NCBI GenBank assembly: GCA_017405845.1
Contig: JAFQZQ010000031.1
Coordinates: forward strand, 1 to 64,000
DNA length: 64,000 nucleotides
Source: Mogibacterium sp.
GTDB taxonomy: Bacteria; Bacillota; Clostridia; Peptostreptococcales; Anaerovoracaceae
Direction of reading: 5' to 3'
Position 1 is the stretch's first letter; the number at the start of each line of letters is the position of its first letter. Below, in pieces: positions 54,365 to 62,934 of this stretch. The notes below the pieces were generated by a model that was given only the letters and a program-made list of their open reading frames with translations, searched no databases and was not told the origin of the DNA. Both the position numbers and the translations under genes were made by a program.

Positions 54365-55165
54365 TTATTTCCTTGCTCTGTCTCTGTAATAATAGAAAAG
54401 GTATTGCTGTGCGTAACCCGCCAAATCGCCGTATTTTTCTGCTGCAAAGGTCTGCATTCCCTTTGCATCCTTCAGGTCAAAACCGTACATATCGTTCATG
54501 ATCTGCCTGACCCAGGTGTCGACCGGGAACGCCGCCGTATCCCTCAGGCCAAAGAGCATGATGCAGTTTGCCACCTTTGGCCCTATGCCGTGAAATGCCA
54601 GAAGCTCTTCGCGCGTTTTCGGGCATCCCTCTCTCAGATACCGCTCCGCACTCGCTTTTATATACTCGCACCTGTATCCCAGCCTTAGCTCTGCGAGGTC
54701 GCATACTTCAGCTTCTGCCAGAGCTTCAGGCGACGGAAAAGCGCACAGCTCGCTGCCTTCAATAGGTTCTCCATACGCAGCACACAGAGACTCGATGTTT
54801 TTGCGTATGCGCGGAATGTTGTTGTTCTGGGATATTATGAACGAGATTATGGTCTCGAACGGATCCTGATTGAGTATGCGTATGCCATGGCCGTATTCGG
54901 TTGCAGGCTTTAGCAGAGGCTCTGAGTCCGTCAGCTTCTTTTTTATTGCACCATAGTCAGTATCCAGATCGAAATAGCGCCTCCAGAAGTCCCTGTCTCC
55001 GCCTGTCGCGTCTACGTTCAGACATCCATCGGAAAGGCTTATGCGGGCAGCAAAAGAGCCTGCGGCTCCGGTATATGCATCCGGGCCGTCAGGCACCCAT
55101 CTGAAGCACTGACCGCACTCAAATATATGCGTTAGATCTATATCCTTTATATTCTCAAAAACCAT
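54365..55165 (-). CDS. ogg: 8-oxoguanine DNA glycosylase/AP lyase (OGG1 type)
   Basis: Base-excision repair enzyme of 266 residues that removes oxidised guanine. The N-terminal CGQCFRW motif and the helix-hairpin-helix-GPD segment FHGIGPKVANCIMLFGL are characteristic. K197 in GIGPK is the likely Schiff-base lysine and D216 in FPVDTW the second catalytic residue; their spacing of 19 is the same as K249/D268 in human OGG1. It starts 15 bp after the P-loop/Asp23-like gene, in the same direction, but no functional link between them is evident. Confidence 0.88.
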   Translation of the reverse strand: MVFENIKDIDLTHIFECGQCFRWVPDGPDAYTGAAGSFAARISLSDGCLNVDATGGDRDFWRRYFDLDTDYGAIKKKLTDSEPLLKPATEYGHGIRILNQDPFETIISFIISQNNNIPRIRKNIESLCAAYGEPIEGSELCAFPSPEALAEAEVCDLAELRLGYRCEYIKASAERYLREGCPKTREELLAFHGIGPKVANCIMLFGLRDTAAFPVDTWVRQIMNDMYGFDLKDAKGMQTFAAEKYGDLAGYAQQYLFYYYRDRARK

Positions 55166-55180
55166 TCATGTCCCTTCTTG

Positions 55181-56059
55181 TCAGTGGAGTTTTCTCGACA
55201 GCATCTCTTCCCTGTCCCTGACTATATCTCTGATCCTTACGTTGACGCTGTCTATTGTAAATGCAGTCATGTTCACAAGCGCGCCGTAGACGTCCTGCTG
55301 AAGATCCATGCATTTTATAACTGACTCGGGATCTCTGATGGCCATAACATCTATTGTAACCGACATATTGGTCTGTTTGCCGTTGTTCATCCTGTCGACC
55401 ACCACGAGATGAGATTCATACGGCTCGGCTGCGATCCTGATTATGTCCCTTATGACCTGCTCGCTTATGGTGAAGCTGCCGAAATAGCTGAATGTAGGCC
55501 TCACTACAGTTCGGTCGTTAGGGCCGTCATCTACCTGCCTCTGATCAGCACCCGCATCGACGGCATTGCCGCGCGCCTTGTGTATGAACTGCTTTATAGG
55601 GTCCATAAAATATCCGGCAAAGTCACGTCTGAGCTGCCCCAAAGGAGCCGGTATTACATGTTCGCCCTCTACTACCCGGTAGTGAGCGGCAAGCGCGCGC
55701 TGTTCTTCTGTCGTGACATCTTCAATGTATATGCGCTCCTCAGGATGCTGCAATCCCAGTTGCTCGGCTACTATATCGGTCATCCTGTCCGAGGTACCGA
55801 TGATCATCAGCGTATTCGGATTGTAGCGCTCTATGGCATTCTTTACCTCTTCCCTGTGATCTTCATAGTTGAAGAGCGCCGTTCTCATGGCAGCCGCCTT
55901 CGAAGCACACTTTTTTGCCGAACTGCCTGCAACTATCTGCCCTTTATATATGAGCAGACCGTCATCTATTATGGCATCAAAACCACGCCGCTGCGCGAGT
56001 GCAGTGGCCTGAAAGCTCTTGCCTGTTCCGCTTTTTCCGGTGAATGAAACTACCTTCAT
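55181..56059 (-). CDS. P-loop ATPase with C-terminal Asp23/alkaline-shock-like domain
   Basis: A cytoplasmic protein of about 292 residues. It starts MKVVSFTGKSGTGKSFQAT, a Walker A close to the N-terminus (8-15), followed by DDGLLIYKGQIVAGSSAKK and an IIGTSD segment as in nucleotide kinases. From about residue 185 (RPTFSYFGSFTISEQVIRDII) it resembles Asp23/DUF322 stress proteins. A GTG in frame at 56083 would add 8 residues; neither start has a well-spaced ribosome-binding site, so the start is uncertain. The combination recurs in clostridial genomes as an uncharacterised protein; a role in cell envelope stress is only a guess. Confidence 0.6.
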   Translation of the reverse strand: MKVVSFTGKSGTGKSFQATALAQRRGFDAIIDDGLLIYKGQIVAGSSAKKCASKAAAMRTALFNYEDHREEVKNAIERYNPNTLMIIGTSDRMTDIVAEQLGLQHPEERIYIEDVTTEEQRALAAHYRVVEGEHVIPAPLGQLRRDFAGYFMDPIKQFIHKARGNAVDAGADQRQVDDGPNDRTVVRPTFSYFGSFTISEQVIRDIIRIAAEPYESHLVVVDRMNNGKQTNMSVTIDVMAIRDPESVIKCMDLQQDVYGALVNMTAFTIDSVNVRIRDIVRDREEMLSRKLH

Positions 56060-56120
56060 ATCCTTGCAATTACTAATTCCCACCGTTTTGGTAGGATTGT
56101 ATCATTTTGTTTTTTTGATA

Positions 56121-56149
56121 TTTACAACCCGCAACACGAGTGTTATACT
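56121..56149 (+). promoter_or_regulatory. Promoter of the ferredoxin gene
   Basis: TTTACA (56121-56126), a 17-base spacer and TATACT (56144-56149), about 40 bp before the start codon. The match to the sigma-A consensus is strong. Confidence 0.75.
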
Positions 56150-56188
56150 CTAGGCGTAGTAGATATTGAATACTAAGGAGGTAATATT

Positions 56189-56356
56189 ATGGCATTCAAG
56201 ATTACTGAAGACTGCATCGGTTGCGGAGTTTGCGCTGGTAACTGCCCAGTAGAGGCAATCACTGAGGGTACACCTTACGTTATCGATGAGAGCGCTTGCA
56301 TCGACTGTGGAGCTTGCGCTGCTAACTGCCCTGTAGGAGCTCCTGTAGAGGCATAA
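56189..56356 (+). CDS. 2[4Fe-4S] ferredoxin
   Basis: A 55-residue electron carrier. Two cluster motifs are seen: CIGCGVCAGNCP and CIDCGACAANCP, each with the C-x2-C-x2-C-x3-CP spacing. Start ATG has AAGGAGGT upstream, and a good promoter and terminator frame the gene as a single unit. In this organism it would accept low-potential electrons from oxidoreductases and a bifurcating Etf, and donate to the dehydratase activator or hydrogenase. Codon choice (GTA, ACT, GCT) is that of a highly expressed gene. Confidence 0.97.
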   Translation: MAFKITEDCIGCGVCAGNCPVEAITEGTPYVIDESACIDCGACAANCPVGAPVEA

Positions 56357-56375
56357 TCGATCATCAATAATGATC

Positions 56376-56405
56376 AAAATCCCGTAGCGAAGGCTACGGG
56401 ATTTT
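56376..56405 (+). terminator. Intrinsic terminator after the ferredoxin gene
   Basis: A perfect 13-bp stem (AAAATCCCGTAGC at 56376-56388 against 56393-56405) with a GAAG loop, running into T-rich CTTATG. The A-rich left arm lets it also stop the converging rex transcript. Confidence 0.88.
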
Positions 56406-56428
56406 CTTATGTCCGGATTCTGTAACCG

Positions 56429-57070
56429 TCAGTCCCTGTCCTCATTCATTCTCTTGATCATGAATGACAGAGCGTGGAGACTGTCCGAAAGATGTACGGA
56501 CTCAAGCGCGATGCCTTCCGGTAAAGCAAGATCAATCGGTGCAAAGTTCCAAATGCCTTTTACGCCGCCCGAAACCAGCGCGTCCGCCACCTTCTGTGCA
56601 TTTTCTCTGTTGACACAAATGATGCCGATATCGATTTTTTCTCTTTTGCAGTACTCTTCAAGATCGGCAACGTCCAGAACCTCAACATCGTTGATTACAT
56701 TGCCTACGATTTTTGGGTTCGCATCAAAGAGACCGATGATATTAAAACCTATCTTGTAATAATACGTATAGTTGGTGATTGCCTGGCCCAGATTACCTAC
56801 GCCGACTACAACAGTCTTGTATTCTCTGTCGAGGCCAAGAATCTTGTTGATTTCCTTGTAAAGCTTTTCGACCTCGTAGCCATATCCCTGCTGACCAAAC
56901 TCACCGAAAGTATTGAGATCCTGTCTGATCTGAGATGCAGTGTATCCGATCATCTCGCTGAGCTCATTTGAGGATACCTTTTTGATGCCTTTTGCCTGAA
57001 GATATCCGAGATATCTTCTGTAGCGAGGGAGCCGGCGGATGATCGCGTTTGATACTTTCATCTTGCCCAT
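56429..57070 (-). CDS. rex: Redox-sensing transcriptional repressor Rex
   Basis: Senses the NADH/NAD ratio and represses fermentation genes. The 213-residue protein has the N-terminal winged helix (RRLPRYRRYLGYLQ, SQIRQDLNTFGEFGQQGYGY) and a C-terminal Rossmann domain with VGVGNLGQAI. These match Rex closely. It is 14 bp after the acyl carrier protein gene. Its targets in this window may include the had-type cluster and butyrate kinase, but no clear Rex box (TTGTGAA-n4-TTCACAA type) was found by eye. Confidence 0.96.
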   Translation of the reverse strand: MGKMKVSNAIIRRLPRYRRYLGYLQAKGIKKVSSNELSEMIGYTASQIRQDLNTFGEFGQQGYGYEVEKLYKEINKILGLDREYKTVVVGVGNLGQAITNYTYYYKIGFNIIGLFDANPKIVGNVINDVEVLDVADLEEYCKREKIDIGIICVNRENAQKVADALVSGGVKGIWNFAPIDLALPEGIALESVHLSDSLHALSFMIKRMNEDRD

Positions 57071-57084
57071 TGCACACCTCTGTT

Positions 57085-57312
57085 TTATTTGTTTGCTTCT
57101 ACGTATTTAACGATATCGCCGACTTTTGTGAAGTTCTCGGCAATATCATCAGGAATCTCGATGCCATACTCTTCCTCTACTCCGAGGATGATTTCAACAG
57201 CGTCAAGTGAGTCTGCCTCGAGGTCCTTCATGAAGTCCGTATCCATTGTTACCATCGATGCATCAACGTCAAGTTGCTCTACGATAAGTGCCTGAATTTT
57301 CTCAAAAACCAT
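57085..57312 (-). CDS. acpP: Acyl carrier protein
   Basis: A 75-residue carrier with the phosphopantetheine-bearing serine S35 in the DSLD motif and the acidic helix EIILGVEEEYGIEIPDD. It serves fatty acid synthesis. GGAGAAAAG lies upstream of the ATG. It is next to rex, away from any other fatty acid synthesis gene in view. Confidence 0.97.
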   Translation of the reverse strand: MVFEKIQALIVEQLDVDASMVTMDTDFMKDLEADSLDAVEIILGVEEEYGIEIPDDIAENFTKVGDIVKYVEANK

Positions 57313-57437
57313 ATCTTTTCTCCTTTTTTATCTCCGTTTTATCTCTATGTCCTACGACAATTATAGACTAGTAAAGTTAACTATTTCAACGACTTGCGTA
57401 GAATTTTTAACAAAATTGTTTAAGTTTTTCACAAAGA

Positions 57438-59381
57438 TTATTGTTGAAGCTCCATCCACTCGTCGTAAAGATCTGTGACTTCAGCCTCAAGCTCAGCCAT
57501 TCTCGAGGATTCCCTGTGCATCCACTCCGGATCTGTGGAGTTTTCAGGCAGTGCCATCTCATCCTGAATGTCCGCTATCGCAGCTTCTATCTCGTGTATC
57601 CTGTTTTCGACGCTCTCTGCTCTTCTCTGTCTGCGGCGCTCCTCCGCTTCGTTCTGCTTTTTAGCCTGCCTCTCGGCCTCGGAATTCTTCACCAGCTTTC
57701 TTGTGAGCTCAAGCTCATTTCTTCTTTTTTCAGGAACTTCCTTGCTGTTTTCAGCCTGATCCCGGCCTGCAAAGTGCCCGGTTTTTTCGAGATAGTAGTC
57801 GAACTTGCCCTTGTACTCTACAAGGCCGTGTTCTGTAAGCTCGAGTATCCTGTCCGGGATGGTATTCAGGAGATATCTGTCGTGCGAAACTATAAGCAGC
57901 GTGCCCTCAAATTCCATCAGAGCCTCTTCGACAATCTCCTTGGATTCGATATCGAGGTGGTTGGTAGGCTCGTCTAGGATCAGTGTGTTCGCTCCTGAAA
58001 GCATCAGCTTCAGAAGAGAGAGCTTTGCCTTCTCACCGCCGGACAGATCCTTTACCTGCTTGAACACATCGTCTCCCGTAAAGAGAAAGCGTCCGAGCAG
58101 CGATCTCATCTCGGTATCTGTGTAGAGATGATATGCGTTTTTCATCTCTCCCAGTACTGTTTCATTCTCATCGAGCAGGAGCTGGCCCTGGTCATAGTAT
58201 CCGAAGTTTACGTTGTATCCCGTCCTCAGATAGCCGTCATCAGGCTTTTCAAGCCCCATCAGGATCTTGAGCAGCGTCGTCTTTCCAATGCCGTTGTCTC
58301 CAATTATGCAGACTCTTTCGCCCTTGCGTATCAGGAGCCCTGCGTGGTCAAAGAGCTTTCGTGATCCAAAGCTTTTTGAAAGTTCTTCAGCCTCGAGAAC
58401 CTCTCCTCCGCTCTTAAAGTCCGCCTCAAAGCTGAGCTTCATCTTGTTCTGCTTCAGCCTCGGCTTCTCTTTGAGCTCGATCATGGCCAGGCGCTTCTCA
58501 CGCGATGCAGCGCGTTTGGCCAGATGCTCGGTGCCGTGCTGCTTGAAGCGGCGTATCATCTCCTCCTGCCTTGCGATCTCAGCCTGCTGCTTCTCGTACT
58601 CGCGGCGCATGGCTTCGAGATGCTCTGCGCGCTTAACCAGGAACGTGGAATAATTACCTGTATACGACTCCAGGGTTCCTCCTCCGAGGTCGAATATCTT
58701 ATTTGTAATGCGGTCAAGGAAGTATCTGTCGTGGGATACCACCATGATGGTACCCTTGTAACTGTCGAGATACGCTTCTAACCACTCCAGCATATGAAGA
58801 TCGAGGTGGTTTGTAGGCTCATCGAGCATCAGCACATCGGGTTTGCTGAGCAGCAGGCAGCTGAGCGCCAGCCTGGTCCTCTCTCCTCCCGAGAGCTTGC
58901 TTATCTCCTTGTTCTGAGCCTCTTCATCGAAGCCCATATGCGTGAGCATCGCTCCGAGCTCGCTCCTGTATGTGTATCCGCCCTTCTGCTCGTATTCGTC
59001 CATCAGACGGGTGTATTCTTCCAGATCCTTTTCGAAGCTTTCACTTTCGTGATCCGAAATGGCAAGCTGCAGCCTTTCGAGCTTCTTCTCCATCTCAAAG
59101 AGGTGGGTAAAGCTCTTTTCTGCCTGCGATCTTACGGTGCCGCTTCCGCCAAAGTGGTTCTGCTGACGCAGATAGCCGATATTGAAATCATTCCTTATGT
59201 ACAGATTTCCGGAAGTCGGCTCCATATCTCCTGCAATAATGCGCAGCAGGGTCGTCTTACCGGTTCCGTTTGCTCCGACTATGCCGATACGGTCGCCCTT
59301 TTCCACGCCAAAACAGACATCCTCAAAAATGATGTCTGTTCCGTACGCTTTGCTGATGTCCTTGCCCGTAATTATCAGCAT
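57438..59381 (-). CDS. ABC-F family ATPase (ribosome-associated or Uup/YdiF-like)
   Basis: A 647-residue soluble protein with two ABC domains and no membrane segment. Walker A motifs are GANGTGKTTLLR (37 onward) and GDNGIGKTTLLK; both halves have LSGGE signatures and LDEPTNHLD Walker B. Between them lies the charged interdomain linker (EAMRREYEKQQAEIARQEEMIRR) and at the end a coiled-coil C-terminal domain (AERQAKKQNEAEERRRQRR). Members of this family act on the ribosome and some protect against antibiotics; a housekeeping YdiF/Uup role is more likely given its length and C-terminal coil. It starts 3 bp after tsaD. Confidence 0.9.
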   Translation of the reverse strand: MLIITGKDISKAYGTDIIFEDVCFGVEKGDRIGIVGANGTGKTTLLRIIAGDMEPTSGNLYIRNDFNIGYLRQQNHFGGSGTVRSQAEKSFTHLFEMEKKLERLQLAISDHESESFEKDLEEYTRLMDEYEQKGGYTYRSELGAMLTHMGFDEEAQNKEISKLSGGERTRLALSCLLLSKPDVLMLDEPTNHLDLHMLEWLEAYLDSYKGTIMVVSHDRYFLDRITNKIFDLGGGTLESYTGNYSTFLVKRAEHLEAMRREYEKQQAEIARQEEMIRRFKQHGTEHLAKRAASREKRLAMIELKEKPRLKQNKMKLSFEADFKSGGEVLEAEELSKSFGSRKLFDHAGLLIRKGERVCIIGDNGIGKTTLLKILMGLEKPDDGYLRTGYNVNFGYYDQGQLLLDENETVLGEMKNAYHLYTDTEMRSLLGRFLFTGDDVFKQVKDLSGGEKAKLSLLKLMLSGANTLILDEPTNHLDIESKEIVEEALMEFEGTLLIVSHDRYLLNTIPDRILELTEHGLVEYKGKFDYYLEKTGHFAGRDQAENSKEVPEKRRNELELTRKLVKNSEAERQAKKQNEAEERRRQRRAESVENRIHEIEAAIADIQDEMALPENSTDPEWMHRESSRMAELEAEVTDLYDEWMELQQ

Positions 59382-59384
59382 TGT

Positions 59385-60401
59385 CTAAAACTCCAATCCC
59401 GGAATCGCATCGAGCTCCAGATCAGGTTTCTCTCCGGCTCTGAATGCGTAGTATGCAGCTGAAGCTATCATCGCACCGTTGTCCGTGCAAAGAACAGGGC
59501 TCGGTTTCAGTACGTCTATGCCCTTCGCTCCCGCTTTCTCCTCCATAAGAGCTCTCAGCCTTGAGTTGGAAGCTACTCCGCCCGCCATTACGATCCTCTT
59601 CTGTCCGTATTTCTCAGCGGCCATTACCGCTTTGTCTGCAATGACTTCAACGACAGCCTCCTGGAAGCTTGCCGCCACATCATTAACGTTTATCTCGCGC
59701 CCCGCCTGTCTCTGCTGATTGAGATAGTTGAGAGCCTGGGTCTTGAGGCCTGAGAAGCTGAAATCCAGGCTTCCGTGCTCAAGATATACCCTCTTGAATG
59801 CTATGCTGTCCTTATCGCCCTCTTTGGCAGCCCTGTCGATCTTTGGGCCGCCAGGATAGCCGAGCCCGATAACTCTGGCAACCTTGTCAAATGCCTCCCC
59901 GGCCGCATCATCGCGCGTGCCGCCGAGCTTCTCGCATTTGTTGTATTCAGGCACGTTCACTATCTCTGTGTGACCGCCCGACACTATCAGGGCCATGAAC
60001 GGAGGCTCCAGCTCGTGGTGCTCAAGGTAATTAGCTGCAATGTGCCCATGCATGTGATTTACTCCCACCAGCGGTATGTCGCATGCGTACGCCATCGCCT
60101 TTGCAGCAGCAACACCTATAAGCAGCGCGCCGACAAGGCCCGGTCCGTATGTCACACCGATAAGATCGATGTCCTTTGCGCTTACGCCTGCATCGTCGAG
60201 AGCCTTGCCTATCACATCGTTAACGCGTTCGAGGTGTTTTCTTGACGCTATCTCCGGCACGACTCCGCCGTAGGCCGTGTGAATGTCGATCTGAGAGCTG
60301 ATAACATTGCTCATCACAAAGCGGCCGTCGGCTACCACCGAGGCTGCTGTCTCGTCGCAGCTCGTCTCTATTCCCAATGTAAGAAAGTGTCCGTTTTTCA
60401 T
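59385..60401 (-). CDS. tsaD: tRNA N6-threonylcarbamoyladenosine synthase catalytic subunit TsaD
   Basis: Transfers the threonylcarbamoyl group to A37 of ANN-decoding tRNAs. The 338-residue protein has [12 protein letters not shown] at the N-terminus, the metal-binding HMHGH (116-120) and [13 protein letters not shown]. It lies in a compact block with tsaE, tsaB and rimI, 3 bp from rimI, as in many Firmicutes. The fourth partner, tsaC/sua5, is not in the window. Confidence 0.97.
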   Translation of the reverse strand: MKNGHFLTLGIETSCDETAASVVADGRFVMSNVISSQIDIHTAYGGVVPEIASRKHLERVNDVIGKALDDAGVSAKDIDLIGVTYGPGLVGALLIGVAAAKAMAYACDIPLVGVNHMHGHIAANYLEHHELEPPFMALIVSGGHTEIVNVPEYNKCEKLGGTRDDAAGEAFDKVARVIGLGYPGGPKIDRAAKEGDKDSIAFKRVYLEHGSLDFSFSGLKTQALNYLNQQRQAGREINVNDVAASFQEAVVEVIADKAVMAAEKYGQKRIVMAGGVASNSRLRALMEEKAGAKGIDVLKPSPVLCTDNGAMIASAAYYAFRAGEKPDLELDAIPGLEF

Positions 60402-60404
60402 TAT

Positions 60405-60881
60405 TTAAATGCTTACTTCTATCTCGATTGTGCGCAGGTCCAGATCCATAAGGACTGCGTCCTCGCCGCCTTTGGCGTAGTATCCTTTGCGGCGGCCTAC
60501 TTCGTGGAATCCCAGTTTGTGATAGAGTGCCATCGCGGCTTCGTTTCCGCCTCTGACCTCGAGTGTAACCAGAGTGCATCCGTCGTCTTCGGCCTTTTCG
60601 ATCATGTGGCGCAGCAGTGCTTCGCCTATGCCTTCTCTTCTGAATTCAGGAGCAACCGCTATATTGTATATCTGCGCCTCTCCGGCGACCATTCTTATCT
60701 CGCCGTAGCCGGCTTTCTCATCTCCGCACTCCGCAACGGCAACATAAACGTTGCCTCCGGCAGTGACATCTTTTGTGATTTCCTCGGCGCTCCATGGAGC
60801 TCCGAACGAGTCGCGCTCTATACGCGCCATGGCCGGCACGTCATAAAGCTTTGCCTGTCTTACTCTGATCTCTTCACTCAT
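60405..60881 (-). CDS. rimI: Ribosomal protein S18-alanine N-acetyltransferase
   Basis: GNAT-fold acetyltransferase of 158 residues. The acetyl-CoA loop is EFRREGIGEALLRHMIE, preceded by IYNIAVAP, and the C-terminal HKLGFHEVGRRKGYY is the RimI signature. It overlaps tsaB by 4 bp and precedes tsaD, the usual order. RimI acetylates the N-terminal alanine of S18, but homologues can be broader. Confidence 0.93.
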   Translation of the reverse strand: MSEEIRVRQAKLYDVPAMARIERDSFGAPWSAEEITKDVTAGGNVYVAVAECGDEKAGYGEIRMVAGEAQIYNIAVAPEFRREGIGEALLRHMIEKAEDDGCTLVTLEVRGGNEAAMALYHKLGFHEVGRRKGYYAKGGEDAVLMDLDLRTIEIEVSI

Positions 60882-61657
60882 ACGGAAGCCCTCTTTATCC
60901 TGTCACTCAGTGTGCCCGCCTTGAGACGCTGTTCTGCCTCCGCAAGACGCATGTATTCAGGCATCAGCTCGTCATATCCGAGAGTCTTACCCCCCTCTGC
61001 CATTCTGAGCGCTACTCTTGCTACAGGTTCGGAGTGCTGATACCTGATCTCCTCATCCGCAAACAGATACGAACCTTCAGGCATTGCGCTTCTTATAATG
61101 TCGCCATAGGCATCAATGCCGTCTCCGGTAAAGAACGCCTTGGCTCCGTCAGTCTCCGCAAGCTTTGTTCTGAGCTCTTCAAGCAGGTCTTCTATCATGT
61201 ACTGCTTTTCTTCCATGATGTTTACAGCAGACTGCTTTTCATGGTCCGAAGTGAACTCAGCCTCGTATACAGCCGCGTATGTCTGATGCCTTCTTGCATT
61301 TATAACCGGCACAACATAGAGCGCATCCTTTGAGATCGCTTCATCGAGAATCCCTTCAGCCATGGCTTTGAGAGTAGACACTCCGATGCACGGTATGCCC
61401 AGCATCTGCGCCATTACCCTGGCTGTTGTGACTCCTATCCTTATGCCGGTAAATGAACCCGGACCGACTGAAGCAGCTACATGTGTAAGCTCATCCTTTG
61501 TGATGCCTGCACTGCGAATCGCTTCGTCTATAAGGGTTATCATGCCCTTGAGGTGGTTCATCTCTTCGCGGGAGTCAGCACTGAAAACGCGGCCGGTCTC
61601 ATCTATGACCGACGCCGATCCGTATTTTCCTGTTGTTTCAATCGCAAGTATCTTCAT
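60878..61657 (-). CDS. tsaB: tRNA threonylcarbamoyladenosine complex dimerisation subunit TsaB
   Basis: A 259-residue ASKHA-fold partner of TsaD. It begins KILAIETTGKYGSASV and has the conserved VGPGSFTGIRIGVTTARVMAQ segment. It is not catalytic but is needed for t6A formation. It overlaps rimI by 4 bp and follows tsaE closely (5 bp), pointing to coordinated synthesis. Confidence 0.95.
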   Translation of the reverse strand: MKILAIETTGKYGSASVIDETGRVFSADSREEMNHLKGMITLIDEAIRSAGITKDELTHVAASVGPGSFTGIRIGVTTARVMAQMLGIPCIGVSTLKAMAEGILDEAISKDALYVVPVINARRHQTYAAVYEAEFTSDHEKQSAVNIMEEKQYMIEDLLEELRTKLAETDGAKAFFTGDGIDAYGDIIRSAMPEGSYLFADEEIRYQHSEPVARVALRMAEGGKTLGYDELMPEYMRLAEAEQRLKAGTLSDRIKRASV

Positions 61658-61662
61658 ATCTT

Positions 61663-62094
61663 TTACAGAAACTCTGCAGTGCGCTCCCCTTCGTTTTCTC
61701 CGTAAGCAAGCTGAACAGCCAGCGCGTCGTCAGGCAGAACGTCCGCAACGATATCCGCCCACTCGATAACGCATACACCGTCACCGTCCAGCATCTCCTC
61801 TGCTCCGATATCCAGCAGTTCTTCACCGCTGCCCAGCCTGTACACGTCAAAGTGATACAGAGGCAGTCTTCCGCTCCTGTATTCCTTTACTATAGTGAAC
61901 GTCGGGCTGTTTATCTCTTCAGTGATGCCCAGGCCCTCGGCGATATACTTTGTAAGGGCTGTCTTGCCCGTTCCGAGATCTCCGATGAGCGCAACAACAT
62001 CGCCGGGCTCGAGAGCGTATGCGATCTCAAGCCCGAGCGCGCGTGTATCTTCCTCAGTATTCAGTTTTCTTGTAAACTGATCTATTTCTTTCAA
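61663..62094 (-). CDS. tsaE: tRNA threonylcarbamoyladenosine biosynthesis ATPase TsaE
   Basis: A 143-residue P-loop ATPase that resets the TsaBD complex. Walker A is GDLGTGKT (38-45), followed by SPTFTIVKEY and LYHFDVYRL, both TsaE signatures, and VIEWAD near the end. It is first in the tsaE-tsaB-rimI-tsaD block and follows the riboflavin transporter gene by 6 bp, so it is likely read through from the FMN-riboswitch-controlled promoter as well. Confidence 0.95.
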   Translation of the reverse strand: MKEIDQFTRKLNTEEDTRALGLEIAYALEPGDVVALIGDLGTGKTALTKYIAEGLGITEEINSPTFTIVKEYRSGRLPLYHFDVYRLGSGEELLDIGAEEMLDGDGVCVIEWADIVADVLPDDALAVQLAYGENEGERTAEFL

Positions 62095-62100
62095 ATTATC

Positions 62101-62667
62101 TTATTGTTCTTTTGCAACGACCGTTCTGCCCGATCCGTGCAGCAGACCCGAAAGGCGCTTGTAGAGCAGGAATGTAAGAACTGAGTTAGCTCCTGCCTTT
62201 ACCAGGTTGAACGGTATGATTACTGTCGGCAGCATCGCAACGACTGCTGAAGTTGGTGCTCCCATATATGCCGGTGTCACTATAAGATTCATGATGCACA
62301 TAACCAGAACCGCTAAGATCACGCCTACGACAAGTGCCTTGATCGCGGTTTTTTTGGTCTTGTTCTTTTTATACAGCATGCCAATGACTACCGCTACTAT
62401 ACCTGTAGCTACAAAGTGCATGATGAATCCGTAAAATCCGTCTCCGCCGAGTCCGAAGGCCTGAAGAAGGCAGACGACCAGCGTTACCACAAGTCCCTCT
62501 ACCGGCCCGAATGCGAACGCGGTGATGTAGATTGGTACATCAGCCGGATCGTAGACCAGGAAAGGTGCAGGTGGCCATGGGATCCTTACGAGAAACAGCA
62601 GCACCAGAGATACCGCCGTCATCATTGCGAGTTTTGCCAGCTTGGCTGTAGACATATTGTTGTTCAT
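62101..62667 (-). CDS. ribU: Riboflavin ECF transporter S component (RibU-like)
   Basis: A 188-residue membrane protein with about six helices. MMTAVSLVLLFLVRIPWPP and VYDPADVPIYITAFAFGP are typical of ECF S components that bind riboflavin. The FMN riboswitch directly upstream identifies the vitamin with good confidence. The energising EcfA/A'/T module is not in the window. GGAGGAATG-type Shine-Dalgarno sequence precedes the ATG. Confidence 0.92.
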   Translation of the reverse strand: MNNNMSTAKLAKLAMMTAVSLVLLFLVRIPWPPAPFLVYDPADVPIYITAFAFGPVEGLVVTLVVCLLQAFGLGGDGFYGFIMHFVATGIVAVVIGMLYKKNKTKKTAIKALVVGVILAVLVMCIMNLIVTPAYMGAPTSAVVAMLPTVIIPFNLVKAGANSVLTFLLYKRLSGLLHGSGRTVVAKEQ

Positions 62668-62721
62668 AACACATTCCTCCTTTTCTATATCATGAACTGG
62701 TGGAATCTGTCAGGCATTAAT

Positions 62722-62748
62722 AATGGCCTTGATAATGTCAAGGCCATT
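62722..62748 (-). promoter_or_regulatory. Expression-platform hairpin of the FMN riboswitch
   Basis: A perfect 11-bp stem (AATGGCCTTGA at 62722-62732 against 62738-62748) with a 5-base loop between the aptamer and the ribU start. No U-run follows it, so it does not look like a standard terminator; it may be an antiterminator partner or act on translation. Confidence 0.5.
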
Positions 62749-62771
62749 CATCACAAATCAGAATTGCAATG

Positions 62772-62900
62772 TTGTTTCTTTCATCCGGACTATACCGTCG
62801 GTACCGGAATCTCACCGGTTCGGCCAAAATGGTTCGCGGACTTACGCAGGATGCCTCCTGAGATCACCGCCGGTGTGGACTTTCACCACGCCCTGAAACA
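62772..62900 (-). ncRNA. FMN riboswitch (RFN element)
   Basis: Read on the minus strand, the leader contains the conserved RFN blocks in order: GGCGTGGTGAAAGTCCACAC, CGGCGGTGATC, AAGTCCGCGA, CCGGTGAGATTCCGG, TACCGACGGTATAGTCCGG and ATGAAAGAAAC. FMN binding would lower expression of the riboflavin transporter downstream. Confidence 0.95.
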
Positions 62901-62934
62901 GATTATATTGTGGTTTGCCGCTTAGCGGCGCTAA

